Source: Osmia lignaria lignaria
Taxonomy: Eukaryota; Arthropoda; Insecta; Hymenoptera; Megachilidae
Length of the DNA stretch: 64,000 bases
Assembly (NCBI RefSeq): GCF_051020975.1
Contig: NW_027478159.1
Coordinates: 15,888,501-15,952,500, forward strand
Direction: 5' to 3'
The notes beneath the pieces are model-generated. The model saw only the letters and a list, made by a program, of their open reading frames with translations. It did no database searches and was not told where the DNA came from. Positions 21,513-34,067 of the stretch are shown one piece after another; within the stretch, counting starts at the first letter, position 1; the number at the start of each line of letters is the position of its first letter. The translations under genes were made by a program, and so were the position numbers.

Positions 21513-23766
21513 TTGCAGGTTTATCTCAATGGAAGGGGCCCAGCGGACATATTTCGAGATATTTCTTCTTCTTGTTGTTCTTCTTCTGCACGGCTAAACT
21601 GGAAGTGGCATTTCCAGCTCGCAATAGTGCAGAGTTATCTCAAAGAAAGGAGCCACGGTGTTTCTGTATCTCTATTCTGTTGGTGCGGCTTCGGAACTTT
21701 TAAATATCTTGATATATCTCGAGAACTACGCATCTGATCAAAAAATATCATAGAACATAATAAGTAGGAAACTTAATTCTCTACAAAAAACGTCTCTTAA
21801 CATTTTGCCATAGCTCGCTTCGTTTCCGAGAGATTTGCAGATTTATCTCAAGGGAAGGGGCCTGACGGACATATTTCGAGATATTTCTTCTTCTTGTTGT
21901 TCTTCTTCTGCACAGCTAAGCTGGAAGTGGCATTTGCGGCTCGCACTAGTGCAGAGTTATCTCAAAGAAAGGGGCCACGGTGTTTCTGTATCTCTATTAT
22001 GTTGGTGCGGCTTCGGAACTTTTAAATATCTCGATATATCTCGAAAACTACGCTTCTGATCAAAAAATATCATAGAACATAAATTGTAGGAAACATAATT
22101 CTCTACAAAAAAGGTCTCTTAACATTTTGCCATAGCTCGCTTCGTTTCCGAGATATTTGCAGATATATCTCAAGGGAAGGGGCCTGACGGACATATTTCG
22201 AGATATTTCTTCTTCTTGTTGTTCTTCTTCTGCACAGCTAAGCTGGAAGTGGCATTTGCGGCTCGCAATAGTGCAGAGTTATCTCAAAGAAAGGGGCCAC
22301 GGTGTTTCTGTATTTCTATTATGTTGGTGCGGCTTCGGAACTTTTAAATATCTCGATATATCTCGAAAACTACGCTTCTGATCAAAAAATATCATAGAAC
22401 ATAAATTGTAGGAAACTTAATTCTCTACAAAAAAGGTCTCTTAACATTTTGCCATAGCTCGCTTCGTTTCCGAGATATTTGCAGATTTATCTCAAGGCAA
22501 GGGACCTTACGGACATATTTCGAGATATTTCTTCTTCTTGTTGTTCTTCTTCTGCACAGCTAAGCTGGAAGTGGCATTTGCGGCTCGCAATAGTGCAGAG
22601 TTATCTCAAAGAAAGGGGCCACGGTGTTTCTGTATCTCTATTATGTTGGTGCGGCTTCGGAACTTTTAAATATCTCGATATATCTCGAAAACTACGCTTC
22701 TGATCAAAAAATATCATAGAACATAAATTGTAGGAAACTTAATTCTGTACAAAAAAGGTCTCTTAACATTTTGCCATAGCTCTCTTCGTTTCCGAGATAT
22801 TTGCAGATTTATCTGAAGGGAAGGGGCCTGACGGACATATTTCGAGATATTTCTTCTTCTTGTTGTTCTTCTTCTGCACAGCTAAGCTGGAAGTGGCATT
22901 TGCAGCTCGCAATAGTGCAGAGTTATCTCAAAGAAAGGGGCCACGGTGTTTCTGTATCTCTATTATGTTGGTGCGGCTTCGGAACTTTTAAATACCTTGA
23001 TATATCTCGAGAACTACGCATCTGATCAAAAAATATCATAGAACATAAAAAGTAGGAAACTTAATTCTCTACAAAAAAGGTCTCTTAACATTTTGCCATA
23101 GCTCGCTTCGTTTCCGAGATATTTGCAGGTTTATCTCAAGGGAAGGGGCCTGACGGACATATTTCGAGATATTTCTTCTTCATGTTGTTCTTCTTCTGCA
23201 CAGCTAAGCTGGAAGTGGCATTTGCGGCTCGCACTAGTACACAGTTTTCTCAAAGAAAGGGGCCACGGTGTTTCTGTATCTCTATTATGTTGGTGCGGCT
23301 TCGGAACTTTTAAATATCTCGATATATCTCGAAAACTACGCTTCTGATCAAAAAATATCATAGAACATAAATTGTAGGAAACATAATTCTCTACAAAAAA
23401 CGTCTCTTAACATTTTGCCATAGCTCGCTTCGTTTCCGAGATATTTGCAGATTTATCTCAAGGGAAGGGGCCTGACGGACATATTTCGAGATATTTCTTC
23501 TTCTTGTTGTTCTTCTTCTGCACAGCTAAGCTGGAAGTGGCATTTGCAGCTCGCAATAGTGCAGAGTTATCTCAAAGAGAGGGGCCACGGTGTTTCTGTA
23601 TCTCTATTATGTTGGTGCGGCTTCGGAACTTTTAGATATCTTGATATATCTCGAGAACTACGCATCTGATCAAAAAATATCATAGAACATAAAAAGTAGG
23701 AAACTTAATTCTCTACAAAAAAGGTCTCTTAAGATTTCGCCATAGCTCGCTTCGTTTCCGAGATAT
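21513..23766 (+). repeat. Second 9-mer higher-order repeat, shortened copy 2 (7 monomers)
   Basis: The markers of 18615-21190 return in order: ctattctg with aataagtagg (21513), agagatttgc (before 21835), tgtatttcta (22157), the accttacgg monomer (22479), ctgaagg with aaatacc (22801), ttcatgtt (23123) and gagagggg (23445). The offset is 2898 up to 21835 and 2576 from 22479 onward, so one monomer was lost. The monomer at 21513 is the most diverged in its 5' part (gggcccagcgg). Confidence 0.85.
22157..22478 (+). repeat. Chimeric monomer marking a one-monomer deletion
   Basis: The 5' end (gatatatctcaaggg) matches 19259. From the TTC tract onward it matches 19581, including the rare tgtatttcta. 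It lacks the ttctag and ctgaaag marks of 19259 and the ggcaagg mark of 19581. The switch lies between about +18 and +55. This junction accounts for the offset change from 2898 to 2576. Confidence 0.75.
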
Positions 23767-25376
23767 TTGCAGATTTATCTCAAGGGAAGGGGCCTGTCGG
23801 ACATATTTCGAGATATTTCTTCTTCTTGTTGTTCTTCTTCTGCACAGCTAAACTGGAAGTGGCATTTCCAGCTCGCAATAGTGCAGAGTTATCTCAAAGA
23901 GAGGGGCCACGGTGTTTCTGTATCTCTATTATGTTGGTGCGGCTTCGGAACTTTTAAATATCTTGATATATCTCGAGAACTACGCATCTGATCAAAAAAT
24001 ATCATAGAACATAAAAAGTAGGAAACTTAATTCTCTACAAAAAAGGTCTCTTAACATTTTGCCATAGCTCGCTTCGTTTCCGAGATATTTGCATATTTAT
24101 CTCAAGGGAAGGGGCCTGACGGACATATTTCGAGATATTTCTTCTTCTTGTTGTTCTTCTTCTGCACAGCTAAGCTGGAAGTGGCATTTGCGGCTCGCAC
24201 TATTGCAGAGTTATCTCAAAGAAAGGGGCCACGGTGTTTCTGTATCTCTATTATGTTGGTGCGGCTTCGGAACTTTTAAATATCTCGATATATCTCGAAA
24301 ACTACGCTTCTGATCAAAAAATATCATAGAACATAAATTGTAGGAAACATAATTCTCTACAAAAAAGGTCTCTTAACATTTTGCCATAGCTCGCTTCGTT
24401 TCCGAGATATTTGCAGATATATCTCAAGGGAAGGGGCCTGACGGACATATTTCGAGATATTTCTTCTTCTTGTTGTTCTTCTTCTGCACAGCTAAGCTGG
24501 AAGTGGCAGTTACAGCTCGCAATAGTGCAGAGTTATCTCAAAGAAAGGGGCCACGGTGTTTCTGTATCTCTATTATGTTGGTGCGGCTTCGGAACTTTTA
24601 AATATCTTGATATATCTCGAGAACTACGCGTCTGATCAAAAAATATCATAGAACATAAAAAGTAGGAAACATAATTCTCTACAAAAACGGTCTCTTAACA
24701 TTTTGCCATAGCTCGCTTCGTTTCCGAGATATTTGCAGATTTATCTCAAGGGAAGGGGCCTGACGGACATATTTCGAGATATTTCTTCTTCTTGTTGTTC
24801 TTCTTCTGCACAGCTAAGCTGGAAGTGGCATTTGCAGCTCGCAGTAGTGCAGAGTTATCTCAAAGAAAGGGGCCACGGTGTTTCTGTATCTCTATTATGT
24901 TGGTGCGGCTTCGGAACTTTTAAATATCTTGATATATCTCGAGAACTACGCATCTGATCAAAAAATATCATAGAACATGAAAAGTAGGAAACTTAATTCT
25001 CTACAAAAAAGGTCTCTTAACATTTTGCCATAGCTCTCTTCGTTTCCGAGATATTTGCAGATTTATCTCAAGGGAAGGGGCCTGACGGACATATTTCGAG
25101 ATATTTCTTCTTCTTGTTGTTCTTCTTCTGCACAGCTAAGCTGGAAGTGGCATTTGCAGCTCGCAATAGTGCAGAGTTATCCCAAAGAAAGGGGCCACGG
25201 TGTTTCTGTATCTCTATTATGTTGGTGCGGCTTCGGAACTTTTAAATATCTCGATATATCTCGAAAACTACGCTTCTGATCAAAAAATATCATAGAACAT
25301 AAAAAGTAGGAAACTTAATTCTCTACAAAAAAGGTCTCTTAACATTTTGCCATAGCTCGCTTCGTTTCCGAGATAT
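23767..25376 (+). repeat. Five-monomer stretch before the 8-mer unit
   Basis: The monomers at 23767, 24089, 24411, 24733 and 25055 are mixed types. The one at 24733 (gcagtagtgc, catgaaaagtagg) returns at 25699, 966 bp downstream. The one at 24411 carries the tacgcgtctg tail, also seen at 25377. The one at 25055 has a T2 front with a T1 end. Confidence 0.8.
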
Positions 25377-27950
25377 TTGCATATTTATCTCAAAGGAACT
25401 GGCCTGACGGACATATTTCGAGATATTTCTTCTTCTTGTTCTTCTTCCTCTGCACAGCTAAGCTGGAAGTGGCATTTGCAGCTCGCAATAGTGCAGAGTT
25501 ATCTCAAAGAAAGGGGCCACGGTGTTTCTGTATCTCTATTATGTTGGTGCGGCTTCGGAACTTTTAAATATCTTGATATATCTCGAGAACTACGCGTCTG
25601 ATCAAAAAATATCATAGAACATAAAAAGTAGGAAACATAATTCTCTACAAAAACGGTCTCTTAACATTTTGCCATAGCTCGCTTCGTTTCCGAGATATTT
25701 GCAGATTTATCTCAAGGGAAGGGGCCTGACGGACATATTTCGAGATATTTCTTCTTCTTGTTGTTCTTCTTCTGCACAGCTAAGCTGGAAGTGGCATTTG
25801 CAGCTCGCAGTAGTGCAGAGTTATCTCAAAGAAAGGGGCCACGGTGTTTCTGTATCTCTATTATGTTGGTGCGGCTTCGGTCTTTTAAATATCTTGATAT
25901 ATCTCGAGAACTACGCATCTGATCAAAAAATATCATAGAACATGAAAAGTAGGAAACTTAATTCTCTACAAAAAAGGTCGCTTAACATTTTGCCATAGCT
26001 CTCTTCGTTTCCGAGATATTTGCAGATTTATCTCAAGGGAAGGGCCTGACGGACATATTTCGAGATATTTCTTCTTCTTGTTGTTCTTCTTCTGCACAGC
26101 TAAGCTGGAAGTGGCATTTGCGGCTCGCACTAGTGCACAGTTATCTCAAAGAAAGGGGCCACGGTGTTTCTGTATCTCTATTATGTTGGTGCGTCTTCGG
26201 AACTTTTAAATATCTTGATATATCTCGAGAACTACGCGTCTGATCAAAAAATATCATAGAACATAAAAAGTAGGAAACATAATTCTCTACAAAAACGGTC
26301 TCTTAACATTTTGCCATAGCTCGCTTCGTTTCCGAGATATTTGCAGATATATCTCAAGGGAAGGGGCCTGACGGACATATTTCGAGATATTTCTTCTTCT
26401 TGTTGTTCTTCTTCTGCACAGCTAAGCTGGAAGTGGCATTTGCGGCTCGCACTAGTGCACAGTTATCTCAAAGAAAGGGGCCACGGTGTTTCTGTATCTC
26501 TATTATGTTGGTGCGTCTTCGGAACTTTTACATATCTCGATATATCTCGAAAACTACGCTTCTGATCAAAAAATATCATAGAACATAAATTGTAGGAAAC
26601 ATAATTCTCTACAAAAAACGTCTCTTAACATTTTGCCATAGCTCGCTTCGTTTCCGAGATATTTGCAGATTTATCTCAAGGGAAGGGGCCTAACGGACAT
26701 ATTTCGAGATATTTCTTCTTCTTGTTGTTCTTCTTCTGCACAGCTAAGCTGGAAGTGGCATTTGCAGCTCGCAATACTGCAGAGATATCTCAAAGAAAGG
26801 GGCCACGGTGTTTCTGTATCTCTATTATGTTGGTGCGGCTTCGGAACTTTTAAATATCTTGATATATCTCGAGAACTACGCGTCTGATCAAAAAATATCA
26901 TAGAACATAAAAAGTAGGAAACATAATTCTCTACAAAAAAGGTCTCTTAAGATTTTGCCATAGCTCGCTTCGTTTCCGAGATATTTGCAGATTTATCTCA
27001 AGGGAAGGGGCCTGACGGACATATTTCGAGATATTTCTTCTTCTTGTTGTTCTTCTTCTGCACAGCTAAGCTGGAAGTGGCATTTGCGGCTCGCACTAGT
27101 GCACAGTTATCTCAAAGAAAGGGGCCACGGTGTTTCTGTATCTCTATTATGTTGGCGCGGCTTCGGAACTTTTAAGTATCTCGATATATCTCGAAAACTA
27201 CGCTTCTGATCAAAGAATATCATAGAACATAAATTGTAGGAAACATAATTCTCTACAAAAAATGTCTCTTAACATTTTGCCATAGCTCGCTTCGTTTCCG
27301 AGATATTTGCAGATTCAGCTCAAAGGAACTGGCCTGACGGACATATTTCGAGATATTTCTTCTTCTTGTTGTTCTTCTTCTGCACAGCTAAGCTGGAAGT
27401 GGCATTTACAGCTCGCAATAGTGCAGAGTTATCTCAAAGAAAGGGGCCACGGTGTTTCTATATCTCTATTATGTTGGTGCGGCTTCGGAACTTTTAAATA
27501 TCTCGATATATCTCGAAAACTACGCTTCTGATCAAAAAATATCATAGAACATAAATTGTAGGAAACATAATTCTCTACAAAAAACGTCTCTTAACATTTT
27601 GCCATAGCTCGCTTCGTTTCCGAGATATTTGCAGATTCAGCTCAAAGGAACGGGCCTGACGGACATATTTCGAGATACTTCCTCTTCTTGTTGTTCTTCC
27701 TCTGCACAGCTAAGCTGGAAGTGGCATTTACAGCTCGCAATAGTGCAGAGTTATCTCAAAGAAAGGGGCCACGGTGTTTCTGTATCTCTATTATGTTGGT
27801 GCGGCTTCGGAACTTTTAAATATCTCGATATATCTCGAAAACTACGCTTCTGATCAAAAAATATCATAGAACATAAAAAGTAGGAAACTTAATTCTCTAC
27901 AAAAAAGGTCTCTTAACATTTTGCCATAGCTCGCTTCGTTTCCGAGATAT
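25377..27950 (+). repeat. 8-mer higher-order repeat (2574 bp)
   Basis: Eight monomers start at 25377, 25699, 26019, 26341, 26663, 26985, 27307 and 27629. The monomers at 25699 (near 25881, cggtctttt) and 26019 (near 26044, gggaagggcc) are each one base short. Markers: catatttatctcaaagg with cttgttcttcttcc (25377), gtgcgtcttcgg (26019, 26341), aatactgcagag (26663) and gatacttcctc (27629). Confidence 0.8.
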
Positions 27951-28272
27951 TTGCATATTTATCTCAAAGGAACTGGCCTGACGGACATATTTCGAGATAT
28001 TTCTTCTTCTTGTTCTTCTTCCTCTGCACAGCTAAGCTGGAAGTGGCATTTGCAGCTCGCAATAGTGCAGAGTTATCTCAAAGAAAGGGGCCACGGTGTT
28101 TCTGTATCTCTATTATGTTGGTGCGTCTTCGGAACTTTTAAATATCTTGATATATCTCGAGAACTACGCGTCTGATCAAAAAATATCATAGAACATAAAA
28201 AGTAGGAAACATAATTCTCTACAAAAACGGTCTCTTAACATTTTGCCATAGCTCGCTTCGTTTCCGAGATAT
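27951..28272 (+). repeat. Chimeric monomer marking a two-monomer deletion
   Basis: The 5' part through gcagctcgcaatag matches 25377, including the rare cttgttcttcttcc. The 3' part, with gtgcgtcttcgg and tacgcgtctg, matches 26019. The switch lies between about +120 and +175. Confidence 0.7.
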
Positions 28273-29560
28273 TTGCAGATATATCTCAAGGGAAGGGGCC
28301 TGACGGACATATTTCGAGATATTTCTTCTTCTTGTTGTTCTTCTTCTGCACAGCTAAGCTGGAAGTGGCATTTGCGGCTCGCACTAGTGCACAGTTATCT
28401 CAAAGAAAGGGGCCACGGTGTTTCTGTATCTCTATTATGTTGGTGCGTCTTCGGAACTTTTACATATCTCGATATATCTCGAAAACTACGCTTCTGATCA
28501 AAAAATATCATAGAACATAAATTGTAGGAAACATAATTCTCTACAAAAAACGTCTCTTAACATTTTGCCATAGCTCGCTTCGTTTCCGAGATATTTGCAG
28601 ATTTATCTCAAGGGAAGGGGCCTAACGGACATATTTCGAGATATTTCTTCTTCTTGTTGTTCTTCTTCTGCACAGCTAAGCTGGAAGTGGCATTTGCAGC
28701 TCGCAATACTGCAGAGATATCTCAAAGAAAGGGGCCACGGTGTTTCTGTATCTCTATTATGTTGGTGCGGCTTCGGAACTTTTAAATATCTTGATATATC
28801 TCGAGAACTACGCGTCTGATCAAAAAATATCATAGAACATAAAAAGTAGGAAACATAATTCTCTACAAAAAAGGTCTCTTAACATTTTGCCATAGCTCGC
28901 TTCGTTTCCGAGATATTTGCAGATTTATCTCAAGGGAAGGGGCCTGACGGACATATTTCGAGATATTTCTTCTTCTTGTTGTTCTTCTTCTGCACAGCTA
29001 AGCTGGAAGTGGCATTTGCGGCTCGCACTAGTGCACAGTTATCTCAAAGAAAGGGGCCACGGTGTTTCTGTATCTCTATTATGTTGGTGCGGCTTCGGAA
29101 CTTTTAAATATCTTGATATATCTCGAAAACTACGCTTCTGATCACAAAATGTCATAGAACGTAAATTGTAGGAAACATTATTCTCTACAAAAAAGGTCTC
29201 TTAACATTTTGCCATAGCTCGCTTCGTTTCCGAGATATTTGCAGATTCAGCTCAAAGGAACGGGCCTGACGGACATATTTCGAGATACTTCTTCTTCTTG
29301 TTGTTCTTCTTCTGCACAGCTAAGCTGGAAGTGGCATTTACAGCTCGCAATAGTGCAGAGTTATCTCAAAGAAAGGGGCCACGGTGTTTCTGTATCTCTA
29401 TTATGTTGGTGCGGCTTCGGAACTTTTAAATATCTTGATATATCTCGAGAACTACGCATCTGATCAAAAAATATCATAGAACATGAAAAGTAGGAAACTT
29501 AATTCTCTACAAAAAAGGTCTCTTAACATTTTGCCATAGCTCGCTTCGTTTCCGAGATAT
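27951..29560 (+). repeat. Shortened copy of the 8-mer (5 monomers shown)
   Basis: The monomers at 28273, 28595 and 28917 match 26341, 26663 and 26985 at an offset of 1932. The first monomer (27951) matches 25377 in its 5' part at an offset of 2574. Two monomers present in the longer unit are missing here. The next monomer (29239) has the gatacttc class mark. Confidence 0.8.
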
Positions 29561-32457
29561 TTGCAGATTTATCTCAAGGGAAGGGGCCTAACGGACATAT
29601 TTCGAGATATTTCTTCTTCTTGTTGTTCTTCTTCTGCACAGCTAAGCTGGAAGTGGCATTTGCGGCTCTCACTAGTGCAGAGTTATCTCAGAGAAAGGGG
29701 CACGGTGTTTCTGTATCTCTATTATGTTGGTGCGGCTTCGGAACTTTTAAATATCTCGATATATCTCGAAAACTACGCTTCTGATCAAAAAATGTCATAG
29801 AACGTAAATTGTAGGAAACATTATTCTCTACAAAAAAGGTCTCTTAACATTTTGCCATAGCTCGCTTCGTTTCCGAGATATTTGCAGATTCAGCTCAAAG
29901 GAACGGGCCTGACGGACATATTTCGAGATACTTCTTCTTCTTGTTGTTCTTCTTCTGCACAGCTAAGCTGGAAGTGGCATTTGCAGCTCGCACTAGTGCA
30001 GAGTTATCTCAAAGAAAGGGGCCACGGTGTTTCTGTATCTCTATTATGTTGGTGCGGCTTCGGAACTTTTAAATATCTCGATATATCTCGAAAACTACGC
30101 TTCTGATCAAAAAATATCATAGAACATAAATTGTAGGAAACATAATTCTCTACAAAAAAGGTCCCTTAACATTTTGCCATAGCTCGCTTCGTTTCCGAGA
30201 TATTTGCAGATTTATCTCAAGGGAAGGGGCCTGACGGACATATTTCGAGATATTTCTTCTTCTTGTTGTTCTTCTTCTGCACAGCTAAGCTGGAAGTGGC
30301 ATTTGCGGCTCGCACTAGTGCAGAGTTATCTCAAAGAAAGGGGCCACGGTGTTTCTGTATCTCTAATATGTTGGTGCGGCTTCGGAACTTTTAAATATCT
30401 CGATATATCTCGAAAACTACGCTTCTGATCAAAAAATATCATAGAACATAAATTGTAGGAAACATAATTCTCTACAAAAAACGTCTCTTACCATTTTGCC
30501 ATAGCTCGCTTCGTTTCCGAGATATTTGCAGATTCAGCTCAAAGGAACGGGCCTGACGGACATATTTCGAGATACTTCTTCTTCTTGTTGTTCTTCCTCT
30601 GCACAGCTAAGCTGGAAGTGGCATTTGCAGCTCGCAATAGTGCAAAGTTATCTCAAAGAAAGGGGCCACGGTGTTTCTGTATCTCTATTATGTTGGTGCG
30701 GCTTCGGAACTTTTAAATATCTCGATATATCTCGAAAACTACGCTTCTGATCAAAAAATATCATAGAACATAAATTGTAGGAAACATAATTCTCTACAAA
30801 AAACGTCTCTTACCATTTTGCCACAGCTCGCTTCGTTTCCGAGATATTTGCAGATTCAACTCAAAGGAACGGGCCTGACGGACATATTTCGAGATACTTC
30901 TTCTTCTTGTTGTTCTTCCTCTGCACAGCTAAGCTGGAAGTGGCATTTGCAGCTCGCAATAGTGCAGAGTTATCTCAAAGAAAGGGGCCACGGTGTTTCT
31001 GTATCTCTATTATGTTGGTGCGGCTTCGGAACTTTTAAATATCTCGATATATCTCGAAAACTACGCTTCTGATCAAAAAATATCATAGAACATAAATTGT
31101 AGGAAACATAATTCTCTACAAAAAACGTCTCTTAACATTTTGCCATAGCTCGCTTCGTTTCCGAGATATTTGCAGATTCAGCTCAAAGGAACGGGCCTGA
31201 CGGACATATTTCGAGATACTTCCTCTTCTTGTTGTTCTTCCTCTGCACAGCTAAGCTGGAAGTGGCATTTACAGCTCGCAATAGTGCAGAGTTATCTCAA
31301 AGAAAGGGGCCACGGTGTTTCTGTATCTCTATTATGTTGGTGCGGCTTCGGAACTTTTAAATATCTTGATATATCTCGAGAACTACGCATCTGATCAAAA
31401 AATATCATAGAACATAAAAAGTAGGAAACTTAATTCTCTACAAAAAAGGTTTCTTAACATTTTGCCATAGCTCGCTTCGTTTCCGAGATATTTGCATATT
31501 TATCTCAAGGGAAGGGGCCTGACGGACATATTTCGAGATATTTCTTCTTCTTGTTGTTCTTCTTCTGCACAGCTAAGCTGGAAGTGGCATTTACAGCTCG
31601 CAATAGTGCAGAGTTATCTCAAAGAAAGGGGCCACGGTGTTTCTGTATCTCTATTATGTTGGTGCGGCTTCGCAACTTTTAAATATCTTGATATATCTCG
31701 AGAACTACGCATCTGATCAAAAAATATCATAGAACATGAAAAGTAGGAACCTTAATTCTCTACAAAAAAGGTCTCTTAACATTTTGCCATAGCTCTCTTC
31801 GTTTCCGAGATATTTGCAGATTTATCTCAAGGGAAGGGGCCTGACGGACATATTTCGAGATATTTCTTCTTCTTGTTGTTCTTCTTCTGCACAGCTAAGC
31901 TGGAAGTGGCATTTGCAGCTCGCAATAGTGCAGAGTTATCTCAAAGAAAGGGGCCACGGTGTTTCTGTATCTCTATTATGTTGGTGCGGCTTCGGAACTT
32001 TTAAATATCTCGATATATCTCGAAAACTACGCTTCTGATCAAAAAATATCATAGAACATAAATTGTAGGAAACATAATTCTCTACAAAAAACGTCTCTTA
32101 ACATTTTGCCATAGCTCGCTTCGTTTCCGAGATATTTGCAGATTCAGCTCAAAGGAACGGGCCTGACGGACATATTTCGAGATACTTCCTCTTCTTGTTG
32201 TTCTTCCTCTGCACAGCTAAGCTGGAAGTGGCATTTACAGCTCGCAATAGTGCAGAGTTATCTCAAAGAAAGGGGCCACGGTGTTTCTGTATCTCTATTA
32301 TGTTGGTGCGGCTTCGGAACTTTTAAATATCTTGATATATCTCGAGAACTACGCATCTGATCAAAAAATATCATAGAACATAAAAAGTAGGAAACTTAAT
32401 TCTCTACAAAAAAGGTCTCTTAACATTTTGCCATAGCTCGCTTCGTTTCCGAGATAT
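29561..32457 (+). repeat. Zone rich in the cagattcagctc/gatacttc class (9 monomers)
   Basis: The monomers at 29882, 30526, 30848, 31170 and 32136 share cagattcagctc (cagattcaactc at 30848), aaggaacggg and gatacttc. Those at 30526 and 30848 are a local tandem duplicate sharing ttaccattttgcc, with three differences that I can see. The monomer at 29561 is one base short near 29700 (aaaggggcacgg). Confidence 0.8.
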
Positions 32458-34067
32458 TTGCAGATTTATCTCAAGGGAAGGGGCCTAACGGACATATTTC
32501 GAGATATTTCTTCTTCTTGTTGTTCTTCTTCTGCACAGCTAAGCTGGAAGTGGCATTTGCGGCTCGCAATAGTGCAGAGATATCTCAAAGAAAGGGGCCA
32601 CGGTGTTTCTGTATCTCTATTATGTTGGTGCGGCTTCGGAACTTTTAAATATCTTGATATATCTCGAGAACTACGCGTCTGATCAAAAAATATCATAGAA
32701 CATAAAAAGTAGGAAACTTAATTCTCTACAAAAAGGGTCTCTTAACATTTTGCCATAGCTCGCTTCGTTTCCGAGATATTTGCATATTTATCTCAAAGGA
32801 ACTGGCCTGACGGACATATTTCGAGATATTTCTTCTTCTTGTTGTTCTTCCTCTGCACAGCTAAGCTGGAAGTGGCATTTGCAGCTCGCAATAGTGCAGA
32901 GTTATCTCAAAGAAAGGGGCCACGGTGTTTCTGTATCTCTATTATGATGGTGCGGCTTCGGAACTTTTAAATATCTTGATATATCTCGAGAACTACGCAT
33001 CTGATCAAAAAATATCATAGAACATAAATTGTAGGAAACAGAATTCTCTACAAAAAACGTCTCTTAACATTTTGCCATAGCTCGCTTCGTTTCCGAGATA
33101 TTTGCAGATTTATCTCAAGGGAAGGGGCCTAACGGACATATTTCGAGATATTTCTTCTTCTTATTGTTCTTCCTCTGCACACCTGAGCTGGAAGTGGCAT
33201 TTGCAGCTCGCAATAGTGCAGAGTTATCTCAAAGAAAGGGGCCACGGTGTTTCTGTATCTCTATTATGATGGTGCGGCTTCGGAACTTTTAAATATCTTG
33301 ATATATCTCGAGAACTACGCATCTGATCAAAAAATATCATAGAACATAAAAAGTAGGAAACTTAATTCTCTACAAAAAAGGTTTCTTAACATTTTGCCAT
33401 AGCTCGCTTCGTTTCCGAGATATTTGCATATTTATCTCAAGGGAAGGGGCCTGACGGACATATTTCGAGATATTTCTTCTTCTTGTTGTTCTTCTTCTGC
33501 ACAGCTAAGCTGGAAGTGGCATTTACAGCTCGCAATAGTGCAGAGTTATCTCAAAGAAAGGGGCCACGGTGTTTCTGTATCTCTATTATGTTGGTGCGGC
33601 TTCGGAACTTTTAAATATCTTGATATATCTCGAGAACTACGCATCTGATCAAAAAATATCATAGAACATGAAAAGTAGGAAACTTAATTCTCTACAAAAA
33701 AGGTCTCTTAACATTTTGCCATAGCTCTCTTCGTTTCCGAGATATTTGCATATTTATCTCAAAGGAACTGGCCTGACGGACATATTTCGAGATATTTCTT
33801 CTTCTTGTTGTTCTTCCTCTGCACAGCTAAGCTGGAAGTGGCATTTGCAGCTCGCAATAGTGCAGAGTTATCTCAAAGAAAGGGGCCACGGTGTTTCTGT
33901 ATCTCTATTATGATGGTGCGGCTTCGGAACTTTTAAATATCTTGATATATCTCGAGAACTACGCATCTGATCAAAAAATATCATAGAACATAAAAAGTAG
34001 GAAACTTAATTCTCTACAAAAACGGTCTCTTAACATTTTGCCATAGCTCGCTTCGTTTCCGAGATAT
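32458..34067 (+). repeat. 6-mer family, first partial unit (types D-E-F-A-B)
   Basis: I label types by marks. D: gcctaacgg, gcagagatatc, tacgcgtctg. E: catatttatctcaaagg with attatgatgg. F: ttattgttcttcc with cacacct. A: catatttatctcaaggg, acagctcgc, catgaaaagtagg. B: like E but preceded by gctctcttcg. C: gatatatctc with cactggtgcacag. The stretch from 32458 to 34067 reads D-E-F-A-B, and C follows at 34068. Confidence 0.85.
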
